A DNA stretch of 64,000 bases, taken from NCBI RefSeq assembly GCF_006716815.1, contig NZ_VFPS01000001.1, forward strand, positions 186,001 to 250,000. The letters run 5' to 3'. A program made the translations under genes and the position numbers. Below, one piece after another: positions 28,780-37,485 of this stretch. The notes beneath the pieces are model-generated. The model was given only the letters and a program-made list of their open reading frames with translations. It made no database searches and was not told the origin of the DNA. Positions within the stretch are counted from its first letter, which is position 1. Each line of letters opens with the position of its first letter. Source of the DNA: Microbacterium lacticum (GTDB taxonomy: Bacteria > Actinomycetota > Actinomycetes > Actinomycetales > Microbacteriaceae).

Positions 28780-29580
28780 TCAGTTCGACTTCGCCGTGAT
28801 CCACACGGTGATGCCGATGAGTGTTCCGATGCCGAAGATCCAGATGAACAGACCCTCGGAGACCGGGCCGAGCGAGCCGAGCGACCAGCCACCGGGAGAC
28901 TCGTTCTCCCGCAGGTAGAGCAGTGCGGAGATGATGTCGCGCTTCTCCTCGGGCGTCAGCGTCATGTCGTTGAAGACCGGCATGTTCTGCGGGCCCGTCA
29001 CCATCGCGGCGTATATGTGCAGGGGGCTCGTCGACGTCAGGGCGGGGGCGTACTTGCCCCCCGTCAGGGCGCCACCGGCTGCGGCGACGTTGTGGCACAT
29101 CGCGCAGTTGATGCGGAAGAGCTCGGCGCCGTTGGCGACGTCACCCTTACCGTCGATGACCCAGGGATCCGGGTACGTCGGACCGGGGGAAACAGACTGC
29201 ACCCAGGCGGCGATCGCCTTGATCTGGTCTTCCGTGAACTGCGCAGGCTTCTGCGGAGCCTGGGGCCCCTGCATTTGCAGGGGCATGCGGCCGGTCGACA
29301 TCTGGAACTCGACCGCGAGCTCGCCCACGCCGTACAGCGGCGGGCCGTCGGCGGTGCCTTCGAGGTTCAGCCCGTGACAGGTCGCACAGTTGGCCTGGAA
29401 GAGCTTCTTGCCGTCCTCGAGGGTGAGCGTAGTGGATGCCGAGGTGGGCTCGGTCGCCGCCATCGCCGCGGAGGCGCCGGCGTAGATGCCGCCCGTGACG
29501 AGCAGGCCGATGCCGATCAGCGCGGCCGCGGCCCACTTGCTGCGACGGCCGGTCTTCTGGCGTGGGGTCTTCGAAGGCAT
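28780..29580 (-). CDS. qcrC: diheme cytochrome c subunit QcrC
   Basis: Membrane-anchored diheme cytochrome c that replaces cytochrome c1 and soluble cytochrome c in the supercomplex. Two heme-binding motifs, CATCH (C65, C68, H69) and CAMCH (C159, C162, H163), an N-terminal anchor helix about 17-40 and a C-terminal one about 243-263. 266 residues. Follows ctaE by 20 nt and precedes qcrA by 30 nt. Confidence 0.97.
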   Translation of the reverse strand: MPSKTPRQKTGRRSKWAAAALIGIGLLVTGGIYAGASAAMAATEPTSASTTLTLEDGKKLFQANCATCHGLNLEGTADGPPLYGVGELAVEFQMSTGRMPLQMQGPQAPQKPAQFTEDQIKAIAAWVQSVSPGPTYPDPWVIDGKGDVANGAELFRINCAMCHNVAAAGGALTGGKYAPALTSTSPLHIYAAMVTGPQNMPVFNDMTLTPEEKRDIISALLYLRENESPGGWSLGSLGPVSEGLFIWIFGIGTLIGITVWITAKSN

Positions 29581-29600
29581 GGAAGGAGTCAGCTCCGCTC

Positions 29601-30236
29601 TCACTTGACGACGTAGATGACGAAGAACAGGACGATCCAGACGACGTCGACGAAGTGCCAGTAGTACGACACGACGATCGCGGACGTCATCTCCTTGCGC
29701 CCGAAGTTCTTCACGGCGAAGGCGCGGCCGATCACGAGGAGGAAGGCGATGAGACCGCCCGTCACGTGCAGCGCGTGGAAACCGGTGGTGAGGTAGAACG
29801 CCGACGCGTAGGAGTTCGCGGTGATCGGCAGGCCCTCGGCGACGAGCGTCGCGTACTCCCACACCTGGCCGGAGACGAAGACGGCGCCCATGACGAAGGA
29901 GAGGAAGAACCACTCGACCATGCCCCACTTGCGGAACTGCCAGAACGAACCGGTGCGGTAGGGCTGGAAGCGCTCGGCGGCGAAGACGCCGGCCTGAGCG
30001 GTGAACGACGACAGCACCAGGATCAGCGTGTTGACCGCGGCGAACGGCACGTTGAGGTCCTGCGTGCTCTCGGCCCACAGGTCGGGGGAGGCGTTGCGCA
30101 GGGTGAAGTAGATCGCAAAGAGGCCGGCGAAGAACATGACCTCGCTGCCCAGCCACACGATGGTGCCCACAGCGACCGGATCCGGTCGCTTGACGGAGCG
30201 CAAGGCCTGGGAATAGGTCGCTGGAGTGGTCGTCAC
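29601..30236 (-). CDS. ctaE: cytochrome c oxidase subunit III
   Basis: Structural subunit III of the aa3 oxidase. Five membrane helices, [17 protein letters not shown] near residue 25, [14 protein letters not shown] near 145 and [14 protein letters not shown] at the end. GTG 30236 (211 residues) is chosen because a CATAAT -10 (30249-30244) ends 7 nt upstream; an ATG at 30245 would lie inside the promoter. First gene of ctaE-qcrC-qcrA-qcrB and divergent from trpD. Confidence 0.95.
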   Translation of the reverse strand: MTTTPATYSQALRSVKRPDPVAVGTIVWLGSEVMFFAGLFAIYFTLRNASPDLWAESTQDLNVPFAAVNTLILVLSSFTAQAGVFAAERFQPYRTGSFWQFRKWGMVEWFFLSFVMGAVFVSGQVWEYATLVAEGLPITANSYASAFYLTTGFHALHVTGGLIAFLLVIGRAFAVKNFGRKEMTSAIVVSYYWHFVDVVWIVLFFVIYVVK

Positions 30237-30377
30237 GCTCCCCATTATGGCGGATGCGGCGCCCAGTTTTCGCATCCCTGAAGGTCTCCGTGCGGATCAC
30301 CGGACTTTCGGGGGCATCGGAATGCGCTCGGAGCGCGCCGCGAGTGTGCTGGCAGTCTGCCGATAGGATCGACGGTC

Positions 30378-31451
30378 ATGGCGGAGCTCTTCTCGTGGCC
30401 GGAAATCCTCACCACGATCCTCGATCGGCGTGACCTCAGCGTGTCGGAGGCCACCTGGGCGATGCGGCAGGTGATGTCGGGGCGCGCGACCCCCTCGCAG
30501 CTCGGCGGATTCCTGCTGGCGCTGCGCGCCAAGGGCGAGACGGTCGACGAGATCGTCGGCTTCCGCGACGCCATCCTCGAGGCGGCGTTGCCGCTCCCCG
30601 TGCCGGCCGAGGTGCTCGACATCGTCGGCACCGGGGGAGACCGATTCGGCACCGTCAACGTGTCGACGATGTCGGCGATCGTGGCGGCGGCCACGGGCAT
30701 CCCTGTTGTCAAGCACGGCAACCGCGCGGCCAGTTCGGCCTCCGGATCGTCCGACGTGCTCGGCGCCCTCGGCATCGATCTGACCCTCTCGCCCGAGCGC
30801 GTCTCCGCGGTGCTCGGCGAGGTCGGCATCACCTTCGCCTTCGCCTCGGCCTTCCACCCCGGATTCCGTCACGCCGGACCCACCCGGTCGGAGCTCGGCG
30901 TGCCGACGGTGTTCAACTTCCTCGGGCCGCTCTGCAACCCCGCGCGCGCCGAGGCGAACGCGGTCGGCGTGGCGAACCTCGACCGCGTGCCGCTCATCAC
31001 CGGGGTGTTCCAGACGCGCGGCGCGACCGCGCTCGTCTTCCGCGGCGACGACGGGCTCGACGAGCTCACCACCACGGGGCACAGCCGGCTGTGGGAGATC
31101 AGCCGCGGCGACGTGCACGAGCACGACATCGACCCGCGGGACATCGGCATCCCCCTCGCCGACATCGACGACCTCCTCGGCGCCGACGCGCTCCACAATG
31201 CGGAGGTCGTGCGCCGGGTGCTCGGCGGGGAGCAGGGGCCGGTGCGCGACATCGTCCTGCTGAACGCGGCGGCAGGCATCGTGTCGTACGAGCTGTTCCG
31301 CGACGCGGCGCAGGTGCAGCGGCCGATCCTCGAGCGTCTCGCACAGGCGCGCGACCGCGCGGCGACGGCCATCGACGACGGCGCGGCCGACGGTGTGCTG
31401 GCGCGCTGGGTCGCCGCCACGCAGCGTGACGCGGCCGACGGCGAGGACTGA
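30378..31451 (+). CDS. trpD: anthranilate phosphoribosyltransferase
   Basis: Transfers phosphoribose from PRPP to anthranilate in tryptophan synthesis. The signature VGTGGDRFGTVNVST near residue 84 and KHGNRAASS near 112 are intact, with an N-terminal helical domain. 357 residues, typical. ATG 30378 follows TAGGAT (30364-30369) by 8 nt, consistent with a leaderless mRNA. The gene stands alone, away from other trp genes, a common actinobacterial layout next to ctaE. Confidence 0.96.
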   Translation: MAELFSWPEILTTILDRRDLSVSEATWAMRQVMSGRATPSQLGGFLLALRAKGETVDEIVGFRDAILEAALPLPVPAEVLDIVGTGGDRFGTVNVSTMSAIVAAATGIPVVKHGNRAASSASGSSDVLGALGIDLTLSPERVSAVLGEVGITFAFASAFHPGFRHAGPTRSELGVPTVFNFLGPLCNPARAEANAVGVANLDRVPLITGVFQTRGATALVFRGDDGLDELTTTGHSRLWEISRGDVHEHDIDPRDIGIPLADIDDLLGADALHNAEVVRRVLGGEQGPVRDIVLLNAAAGIVSYELFRDAAQVQRPILERLAQARDRAATAIDDGAADGVLARWVAATQRDAADGED

Positions 31452-31558
31452 CCGCACCGACCTCGGCCGGGTTTGTCCGGTCGCCTCTTTGGTGCCCTCC
31501 GCGGTGTGCCGGATACCGTGAACTCAACATCCCGGCATCCCCAGAGAGGAACGCCCCC

Positions 31559-32053
31559 ATGTCCGAAGAAGTGGTCGTCACGGCCGACACCATCGAGCCC
31601 CCGCAGAAGAAGGTCGGCATCGTCAAGGTCGCCGGCGTCCTCGGCATCCTGGGCGGCATCGCGCTCATCGTCGTGGGCATCGTCGTCTGGGTGATGGTCT
31701 CGACGCAGCTGCGCGCCGAGAACATCACGGTGCCCGACGACGCGATGGCCTTCCAGGGGCAGACCGTCGCCGGTCCCTTCACGGCGTACGTGCAGGCCGA
31801 CATCATCCAGCGCCACGCCCTCAAGATCTCGGGCGGCAAGACGTACGCCGAGCTCGCGCAGGACGACCCGGTACGCACCACGATGATGAACGCGTCGTTC
31901 CTGCGGACCTCGCTGTTCACCTCGGTCGTCTCGTTCGGCGTCGCCGCCTTCGCGATCGGCGTCGGCATCCTGTCGATCCTGTTCGGCTGGGCGCTGAACC
32001 GCCTGGCATCCGTCCCGGTCATCGTCCGTCGTTCGACGGTCACCCGGGCCTGA
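31559..32053 (+). CDS. actinobacterial two-TM membrane protein, often mislabelled LigA
   Basis: A 164-residue protein with one helix at about 22-48, an exposed middle segment (ENITVPDDAMAFQGQTVAGPF, ADIIQRHALKISGGKTYAEL) and a second helix at about 125-152. Related actinobacterial proteins are often annotated aromatic ring-opening dioxygenase LigA; nothing here supports a dioxygenase, as there are no metal ligands and it is mainly membrane-embedded. ATG 31559 has GAGAGGAA upstream. Followed by a strong terminator. Function unknown. Confidence 0.8.
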   Translation: MSEEVVVTADTIEPPQKKVGIVKVAGVLGILGGIALIVVGIVVWVMVSTQLRAENITVPDDAMAFQGQTVAGPFTAYVQADIIQRHALKISGGKTYAELAQDDPVRTTMMNASFLRTSLFTSVVSFGVAAFAIGVGILSILFGWALNRLASVPVIVRRSTVTRA

Positions 32054-32069
32054 GGCCTCACCCTTCGTT

Positions 32070-32107
32070 CGATGGGCCTGCGCGCGAGCGCGGGCCCATC
32101 GTGCTTT
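32070..32107 (+). terminator. intrinsic terminator
   Basis: CGATGGGCC (32070-32078) pairs with GGCCCATCG (32093-32101), with an inner GCGC/GCGC pairing, followed by TGCTTT. It ends the preceding small membrane protein gene. The GTG at 32101 falls in its 3' arm, which argues against that codon as the start of the next gene. Confidence 0.75.
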
Positions 32108-32118
32108 CGGAAGACACC

Positions 32119-33129
32119 ATGGAACCCGTCGACGCGCTCCTCGAGATCGCCGCGTTGCTCGAGCGCGAGCGTGCGTCTCGCTATCGGTCGAAGGCGTTCC
32201 GCACCGCCGCGGCGGCGATCGCCGAGCTGAGTCGCGAGCAGCTCGCCGACACCGCGGCGCTGCGGCGGCGCGAGGGGATCGGCGATTCGTCGCTCGCGGT
32301 GATCGGCCAGGCGCTCGCGGGCGAGGTGCCGGACTACCTCGCGCGGCTGCGCGAGCGGTATGCGCCGGCCCGCTCGGCGCTCCGCGGGCTCCTGCGCGGT
32401 GACCTGCACTGCCACTCCGACTGGTCGGACGGCACCACCTCGATCGCCGAGATGGCCGCGGCGGCGCGGGCGCTCGGTCACGAGTACCTCGCGCTGACGG
32501 ACCATTCGCCGCGGTTGCGGGTCGCGAACGGGCTCAGTGCCGAGCGCCTGCGCGAGCAGCTGGAGGTCGTGGCCGAGCTGAACGCCGCTGGCGGGGACGG
32601 CGCGGCCGGGTTCACGCTGCTGAGTGGCATCGAGGTCGACATCCTCGACGACGGTGCGCTCGACCAGGACGACGCGCTGCTCGGCGAGCTCGACGTGGTG
32701 GTCGCGTCGGCGCATTCGAAGCTGCGGATGGATGCCGTGCCGATGACGCGGCGACTGGTGGCTGCGGCATCCCATCCTCGGGTCGACGTGCTCGGTCACG
32801 TCACCGGGCGCCTCATCGCGGGCGAGCGGGGGACGAGGCCGCCGTCGACGTTCGACGCCCGGGCGGTGTTCGACGCGTGCGCCGCGCACGGTGTCGCCGT
32901 CGAGATCAACGCGCGCCCGGAGCGCGAGGACCCGCCGGACGAGCTGATCGCCGTCGCACTCGAGGCAGGATGCCTCTTCTCGATCGACTCCGACGCGCAC
33001 GCCCCCGGGCAGCTCGGGCTGCTCGATGAGGGCGCTGCCCGCGCCGAGCGCGCGGGCGTTCCGGCCGAGCGGATCGTGACCACCTGGCCGCTCGACCGGC
33101 TGCGCGCGTGGACGGCGCGGGCGCGCTGA
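32119..33129 (+). CDS. helix-hairpin-helix plus PHP domain protein (PolX-like without polymerase core)
   Basis: N-terminal helical HhH-like domain (residues 1-90, KAFRTAAAAIAELSREQL and REGIGDSSLAVIGQAL) resembling the 8-kDa/HhH part of X-family polymerases, then a PHP phosphoesterase domain from DLHCHSDWSDG (about 95) through LTDHSPRL, ASAHSKLRMD, LGHVTGR and IDSDAHAPGQL near the end. Metal-ligand histidines and aspartates look complete. No Pol X palm domain is present, so it is probably a nuclease or phosphatase. ATG 32119 has GGAAG 5 nt upstream. Confidence 0.85.
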   Translation: MEPVDALLEIAALLERERASRYRSKAFRTAAAAIAELSREQLADTAALRRREGIGDSSLAVIGQALAGEVPDYLARLRERYAPARSALRGLLRGDLHCHSDWSDGTTSIAEMAAAARALGHEYLALTDHSPRLRVANGLSAERLREQLEVVAELNAAGGDGAAGFTLLSGIEVDILDDGALDQDDALLGELDVVVASAHSKLRMDAVPMTRRLVAAASHPRVDVLGHVTGRLIAGERGTRPPSTFDARAVFDACAAHGVAVEINARPEREDPPDELIAVALEAGCLFSIDSDAHAPGQLGLLDEGAARAERAGVPAERIVTTWPLDRLRAWTARAR

Positions 33130-33189
33130 GTCGGCGCGGGTTGCGGGGAACGCGGCCGCTCGGCTTGATCCGCGTTCGCGGGTTCGCGG

Positions 33190-34107
33190 TCAGTGCTGGG
33201 CGCTGATGGCCGCCACGGCCCGGTCGAGGGAGGAACCGAGGTTCCATTCGGCGCCGAGGCTTGCGACCGTGGCGGCGTCGGGGGTGCGCAGCTGAGTGTC
33301 GACGACGGGCAGGTCGAGTGTGCGGACCACCTCGACCACGGTGGGGGCGACGGCGAGGTAGTCGGCAGCGGCGAGCAGCTTCGCCCGCACGCCGGCGGTC
33401 ATCCCGGTGCCGGTCTCGGCGGCGGCCAGGATGCCGGTGAGGTCGCCGTGCGCGGCGAGGAGGGTCGCGGCGGTCTTCTCGCCGACGCCGGCGACGCCGG
33501 GCAGCCCGTCGGAGGCGTCGCCGCGCAGCACCGCATAGTCGGCGTACTGCGCGGGCAGCACACGATACTTCTCGACGACGGCGGCTTCGTCGAGCACCTC
33601 GAGGTTGCTCATGCCGCGGCCGGTGTAGATGACGCGGATGCCGTGGGCGTCGTCGACCAGCTGGAAGAGGTCGCGGTCACCGGTGACGATGTCGACGGGC
33701 ATCGCCGACTGCGCGGCGAAGCTCGCGATGACGTCGTCGGCCTCGTGCGCCGGAACTCCGGCGACGGGGATGCCGAGGGCATCGAGCGCGGCGCGGATGA
33801 CGGGGATCTGCGCCTCGAGGGGGTCAGGCACCTCTTCCACATCGGGGGCGGTCTCGACGAGTTCGGCGACGCGGTGCGCCTTGTAGCTGGGGATGAGGTC
33901 GACGCGCCACTGCGGGCGCCAGTCGTCGTCCCAGCAGGCGACGAGGTGGGTCGGCTCGTACGTCATCACGAGCTTCGCGATCATGTCGAGCAGTCCGCGC
34001 GCGGCGTTGACGGGACGGCCGTCGGCCGCCTTCACGGTGTCGGGCACGCCGTAGAACGCGCGGAAGTAGAGGCTGGCGGTGTCGAGCAGCATGAGGCGGT
34101 CGGTCAC
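33190..34107 (-). CDS. standalone 5'-3' exonuclease (FEN/PolA-N family)
   Basis: Matches the N-terminal exonuclease domain of DNA polymerase I as a separate 305-residue protein. Visible: LMLLDTASLYFRAFYG, ACWDDDWRPQWRVDLIPSYKAHR (arch region), EADDVIASFA near 135, TGDRDLFQLVDD near 155, and the HhH segment DGLPGVAGVGEKTAATLL near 210. GTG 34107 follows CAGGAT (34119-34114) by 6 nt, so leaderless. Likely removes RNA primers or flaps alongside PolA. Confidence 0.92.
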   Translation of the reverse strand: MTDRLMLLDTASLYFRAFYGVPDTVKAADGRPVNAARGLLDMIAKLVMTYEPTHLVACWDDDWRPQWRVDLIPSYKAHRVAELVETAPDVEEVPDPLEAQIPVIRAALDALGIPVAGVPAHEADDVIASFAAQSAMPVDIVTGDRDLFQLVDDAHGIRVIYTGRGMSNLEVLDEAAVVEKYRVLPAQYADYAVLRGDASDGLPGVAGVGEKTAATLLAAHGDLTGILAAAETGTGMTAGVRAKLLAAADYLAVAPTVVEVVRTLDLPVVDTQLRTPDAATVASLGAEWNLGSSLDRAVAAISAQH

Positions 34108-34144
34108 GCGATCATCCTGACACGCGGCCGCTGCGCGTGGCGGG

Positions 34145-34963
34145 TCAGCAGCCGATGCCGCTGGGGTTTTCGAGGCAGGTCTTGTCGACGAGGGCGGTGC
34201 GCACCTCGAAGATCTGGACGTCGCCGGCGGTGGTGGGGATCTCGAGGGTGCCGGGGACGGTGATCCATCCACCGCCGAAGTTCACGTCGGCGGCGTAGCG
34301 GACGGCGGCGGAGGCGGTGTAGGTGCCGCGGGTGGAATACGCGTGGCTGGTCGATGTCGCGCTGAACTGGGCGAGTCCGAGCGTCGCCCAGGATTGGCCG
34401 CCGTCGTCGGATTCGCGGCTCGTGCCGTCGCCGTGCACGAAGAGGACGGATGTCGGGGTGAACCGGACGGTCACCGGCAGGTCGAACAGCGTGCCGGTGA
34501 CTTCGTGCGTGGTGGCGTCGACGACGAAGTTCATCGGCATGCCCACCACGCCGACGCCGTCGGGTTCGTCGATCAGGGGAGCGGATGCCGGGGCGAACCG
34601 GGCCACGTCGCTCAGCGTCGGCTGGGGGATCGCCGGCGGCGGGTCGGGCTGCACCCTGCAGGAAGCCGGATCGGTAGGACGGCAATCATCGACGGGCGGC
34701 GTGGCTGGTGCCGGGGGAGTCGTCTCGGGCGAGGGAGTGTCGTCGGAGTCGTCACCATATCCGTCGCCTTCTGGCCACGCGTTGCCCGTCTGCGACTCGC
34801 CGGGTCGCTCGCCACTTATCACTACCTCCGTACCGGTGTTCTCAAGGACGGGGCATTCGCCCCGGGCGATCTCGACCGCCGAGCAAGTCTTAACGAGCGG
34901 TGCTGATGACATATGCTCCGTCGTAGAAAGGGCCAGGGCCGCGAGTAGCGTCAGGGTGAGCAC
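34145..34963 (-). CDS. exported protein with PKD-like domain, unknown function
   Basis: A 272-residue protein starting with a short hydrophobic leader (LTLTLLAALALS), then a low-complexity Pro/Thr/Asp region to about residue 115 with several cysteines (TCSAVEIARGEC, DCRPTDPASC), a beta-rich part, and a PKD-like signature (VLFVHGDGTS ... SHAYSTRGTYTASAAV). It ends KTCLENPSGIGC, suggesting disulfides. The GTG start overlaps the stop of the upstream lipoprotein gene by 13 nt, so the two are coupled. Base composition around the junction looks less GC-rich than its neighbours. No enzymatic motif seen. Confidence 0.75.
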   Translation of the reverse strand: MLTLTLLAALALSTTEHMSSAPLVKTCSAVEIARGECPVLENTGTEVVISGERPGESQTGNAWPEGDGYGDDSDDTPSPETTPPAPATPPVDDCRPTDPASCRVQPDPPPAIPQPTLSDVARFAPASAPLIDEPDGVGVVGMPMNFVVDATTHEVTGTLFDLPVTVRFTPTSVLFVHGDGTSRESDDGGQSWATLGLAQFSATSTSHAYSTRGTYTASAAVRYAADVNFGGGWITVPGTLEIPTTAGDVQIFEVRTALVDKTCLENPSGIGC

Positions 34964-35493
34964 GCCCCACCGTCCGTGGCGGTCGCACTGCTGAGAGCCA
35001 ACGCTGTAGGTGTCTCGCTTCCCGTGAAGGCCAGGTTGAGGGCAATCACGGGCGGCCGGTCCGGCGCAACCGTCGACTTGCCGGTGGAGTCGAGAACGTC
35101 GGTACCGGACACGTCAAGGCAGGTGCTCGCCCGAATCGTCGTGTTCTGCTCGTCATATGAGACCCCAGTGAACGACGCGACCTTGAAGCTGCCTTCGAAC
35201 GTGACACCCTCTGCGTGCGATGCGGAGAAGTCTTTCCGGTCTGCTGCGTTCGCGTCACCCGTCGTCCACGCGAGTGCAGGTTCGAACGACATCGGCTGAG
35301 CGAAGTCGACGTCGTTCAGCGCGTCGACGTACGCGCGGTAGGTGGCCTCCGCGGCGGCGAAGGCGTCTTCTTCGGAGGCGAAGCCGGTGGGTGTGGGGCT
35401 GGGTGCCGGGTCGGGTGTGCACGCCGTGGTGAGCGCCAGCGCGAGTGCGGTGGCCGCTCCCGCGAGAATCGTGCGTCGCATGCGGTGTGCCAT
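34951..35493 (-). CDS. small exported lipoprotein, unknown function
   Basis: 180 residues. A signal peptide (RRTILAGAATALALALTTAC) ends in a lipobox-like LTTAC, then a Pro/Thr/Ser linker and an alpha/beta domain beginning ASEEDAFAAAEATYRAYVDALN, similar in style to NTF2-like folds (inference), with TTIRASTCLDVSGTDV later. ATG 35493 is chosen over an ATG at 35517: TAGCGT (35506-35501) ends 7 nt before it. Coupled to the PKD-like gene downstream; the two probably act together at the cell surface. Confidence 0.75.
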   Translation of the reverse strand: MAHRMRRTILAGAATALALALTTACTPDPAPSPTPTGFASEEDAFAAAEATYRAYVDALNDVDFAQPMSFEPALAWTTGDANAADRKDFSASHAEGVTFEGSFKVASFTGVSYDEQNTTIRASTCLDVSGTDVLDSTGKSTVAPDRPPVIALNLAFTGSETPTALALSSATATDGGACSP

Positions 35494-35560
35494 GGTGCTA
35501 ACGCTAGCCAATGGCATCCGCCTTCCGTCCGGTTATCCACAGACGCGTACGCTCGAAAGC

Positions 35561-35980
35561 ATGTCTTTCGGAACAGCTGCCGAGCGCCGGTCGCGTCCGG
35601 CGCCGGACGACCCCTGCCCGTGCGGCGGAGGGACGTTCGGCACCTGCTGCGGTCGGATCCTCGCGGGGAGGCCGGCGCCGACAGCCGAACAGCTCATGCG
35701 CTCGCGCTACACCGCCTTCGCGGTGGGCGACGCGGCGCACCTGCGCGCGACGTGGCATCCGTCCACGGCGCCGGAGAGCCTCACTCTCGACCCCGCGATG
35801 CGATGGGACGGCCTCGACATCATCGACGCGACGACCGCCGCCGACGACCGCCGCGCCACGGTCGAGTTCCGCGCGCGGTGGCACGACGCACCCAGCGGTC
35901 AGCGCGGGGTGCTGCACGAGGTGAGCAGGTTCCGCCGCGCGGCGGGGCGCTGGTATTACCTCGACGGCGAGGTCTCCTGA
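35561..35980 (+). CDS. YchJ/UPF0225 family SEC-C motif protein
   Basis: A 139-residue YchJ-like protein. N-terminal SEC-C zinc motif DDPCPCGGGTFGTCC (about residues 16-30), then an NTF2-like domain with LMRSRYTAFAVGDAAHLRATWHP, VEFRARWHD, LHEVSRFRRAAGRWYYLDG. Zinc ligands complete. Function of the family is not established. ATG 35561 follows TACGCT (35548-35553) by 7 nt. It is followed closely by the CDF transporter, which has its own -10-like element. Confidence 0.92.
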   Translation: MSFGTAAERRSRPAPDDPCPCGGGTFGTCCGRILAGRPAPTAEQLMRSRYTAFAVGDAAHLRATWHPSTAPESLTLDPAMRWDGLDIIDATTAADDRRATVEFRARWHDAPSGQRGVLHEVSRFRRAAGRWYYLDGEVS

Positions 35981-36010
35981 CGCGTCGCGGCGTGAGAGTA
36001 GTGTGTGGTC

Positions 36011-37006
36011 ATGCCCACGCGACCTGACCGCGCGGCGGCAGCAGCCGCCGACGTCGAGCCTGCGTCGATGCTCACGGTGTTGATCGCCCTCGGCGCGAAC
36101 CTGCTGATCGCGATCGCCAAGACGATCGCCGCGGCCCTCACCGGAGCGGCGTCGATGGTCGCCGAGGCGGCGCACTCGTGGGCCGACACCGGCAACGAGA
36201 TCTTCCTCTACGTCGCCGCGCGACGGAGCGTCAAGCCGGCCGACGCGAGCCATCCCGTCGGCTACGGCCGCGAGGCCTACGTGTGGTCGCTGTTCGCGGC
36301 GTTCGGCCTCTTCGTCGTCGGCGCCGGCGTCTCGATCATGCACGGCGTGCAGGAGCTGTTCGATCCCGAGCCCGCCGACCGGTTCGGCATCTCGTATGCG
36401 GTGCTCGCTATCGCCTTCGTGCTCGAGGGCACCTCGTTCCTGCAGGCGTGGCGTCAGTCGCGTCGCGAAGCATCCGCGTCGCACCGCGACGTGCTCGACC
36501 ACGTCATGAGCACGTCCGACCCGACGCTGCGCGCGGTGTTCTTCGAGGATGCCGCGGCGCTGATCGGTCTCGTCATCGCCTTCGTCGGCATCCTGCTGCA
36601 CCAGATCACGGGGTCGGCGGTGCCCGACGCGGTCGGGTCGATCCTCGTCGGTCTGCTGCTCGCCGTCGTCGCCTACGTGCTCATCCGGCAGAACCGCCGC
36701 TTCCTCATCGGCGTGGCCGTCGAGCCCGACGTGCGCGCCGCCGCGCTGCAGCGGCTGCTCGCCCACCCGGCGATCGCGCAGATCACCTACCTGCACATCG
36801 AGTACGTCGGCCCCGGGCGGGTGTTCGTCGTGGCCGCCGTCGACCTCGCCGGCGACACCGCCGAGCACGAAGTCGCGGCGACCCTCAACGAGATCGAGGA
36901 CGAGGTCGCCACGAGCCCGCGGGTGGCCTGGGTCGTGCTCACTCTTTCGCGGCCCGACGCCCCGGCCCTGGATCCGCAGAACCCGGCCGACTCGCTGCAC
37001 GGCTGA
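36011..37006 (+). CDS. cation diffusion facilitator family transporter
   Basis: Membrane antiporter of divalent metals. Six membrane helices in the first 220 residues, with the family segment EAAHSWADTGNEIFLYVAARRS near residue 55 (helix II metal site) and HPVGYGREAYVWSL after it; a second histidine/aspartate-containing site in helix V (VPDAVGSILVGLLLA); and a cytoplasmic C-terminal domain. 331 residues. ATG 36011 follows TAGTGT (35999-36004) by 6 nt; GTG 36005 is the alternative. Metal specificity unknown. Confidence 0.92.
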   Translation: MPTRPDRAAAAAADVEPASMLTVLIALGANLLIAIAKTIAAALTGAASMVAEAAHSWADTGNEIFLYVAARRSVKPADASHPVGYGREAYVWSLFAAFGLFVVGAGVSIMHGVQELFDPEPADRFGISYAVLAIAFVLEGTSFLQAWRQSRREASASHRDVLDHVMSTSDPTLRAVFFEDAAALIGLVIAFVGILLHQITGSAVPDAVGSILVGLLLAVVAYVLIRQNRRFLIGVAVEPDVRAAALQRLLAHPAIAQITYLHIEYVGPGRVFVVAAVDLAGDTAEHEVAATLNEIEDEVATSPRVAWVVLTLSRPDAPALDPQNPADSLHG

Positions 37007-37011
37007 CGCGC

Positions 37012-37362
37012 TCACATCATCCACTGCAGCACCATCACCACCGCGGCGATCACCGGCAGCTGGCAGACGATCGAGGCGATCGACAGCCACATCGCGATGT
37101 TCTCGCCGCGGCGGGCGCACAGGGCGGCGAGCACGACGGCGAAGCCGACGAGCAGCACGAGGGGGAGGATCGCGCCGAGCGCGAGCAGCCCCATCAGCAG
37201 TGCGAAGTCGCCCTGCGCGGCGGAGCTGAACCACAGCACGACGAAGAGGAGCCCCATGCCGCCCGAGAGGACGAGCGTCATGACGGACAGCACCATCGGC
37301 CACTGCGGGCGGCGCGGTGCGGACGAGGCGGCGGGAGCGGTGCGCGGAGTTGTCGTTGTCAT
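37012..37362 (-). CDS. small three-TM membrane protein, unknown function
   Basis: 116 residues: a Thr/Pro/Ala-rich N-terminus of about 20 residues and three membrane helices (roughly 24-48, 54-80 and 90-116). It ends without a tail. ATG 37362 is chosen because a CAGGCT hexamer (37374-37369) ends 6 nt before it. Convergent with the CDF gene, only 5 nt apart. Not recognised. Confidence 0.7.
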   Translation of the reverse strand: MTTTTPRTAPAASSAPRRPQWPMVLSVMTLVLSGGMGLLFVVLWFSSAAQGDFALLMGLLALGAILPLVLLVGFAVVLAALCARRGENIAMWLSIASIVCQLPVIAAVVMVLQWMM

Positions 37363-37407
37363 GGGCCGAGCCTGACGCGTCGGCCAGGCCGGGAATGCCC
37401 ACCGGCA

Positions 37408-37435
37408 CCGATCTGTGGACAGATCCGCAGATCGG
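37408..37435. repeat. inverted repeat CCGATCTG / CAGATCGG
   Basis: Perfect 8-bp arms at 37408-37415 and 37428-37435, separated by 12 nt that contain a further GATCTG/CAGATC pairing. It lies between the small membrane protein gene and the rpsA promoter. It could be an operator for either gene or a hairpin; no flanking T-run. Confidence 0.45.
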
Positions 37436-37485
37436 CCGGTTGGGGAGGAGGCGACGGCGTCCGGACGGGGCGGAGCCGGTTCTGA

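Noticed and set aside
31559-32053. Aromatic ring-opening dioxygenase (LigA) label for the small membrane protein
   Set aside because: Two membrane helices and no metal-binding motif; the label is a propagated name in actinobacterial annotations.
32101-32118. GTG 32101 as start of the HhH-PHP gene
   Set aside because: It lies in the 3' arm of the terminator hairpin and lacks a ribosome binding site; ATG 32119 has GGAAG at good spacing.
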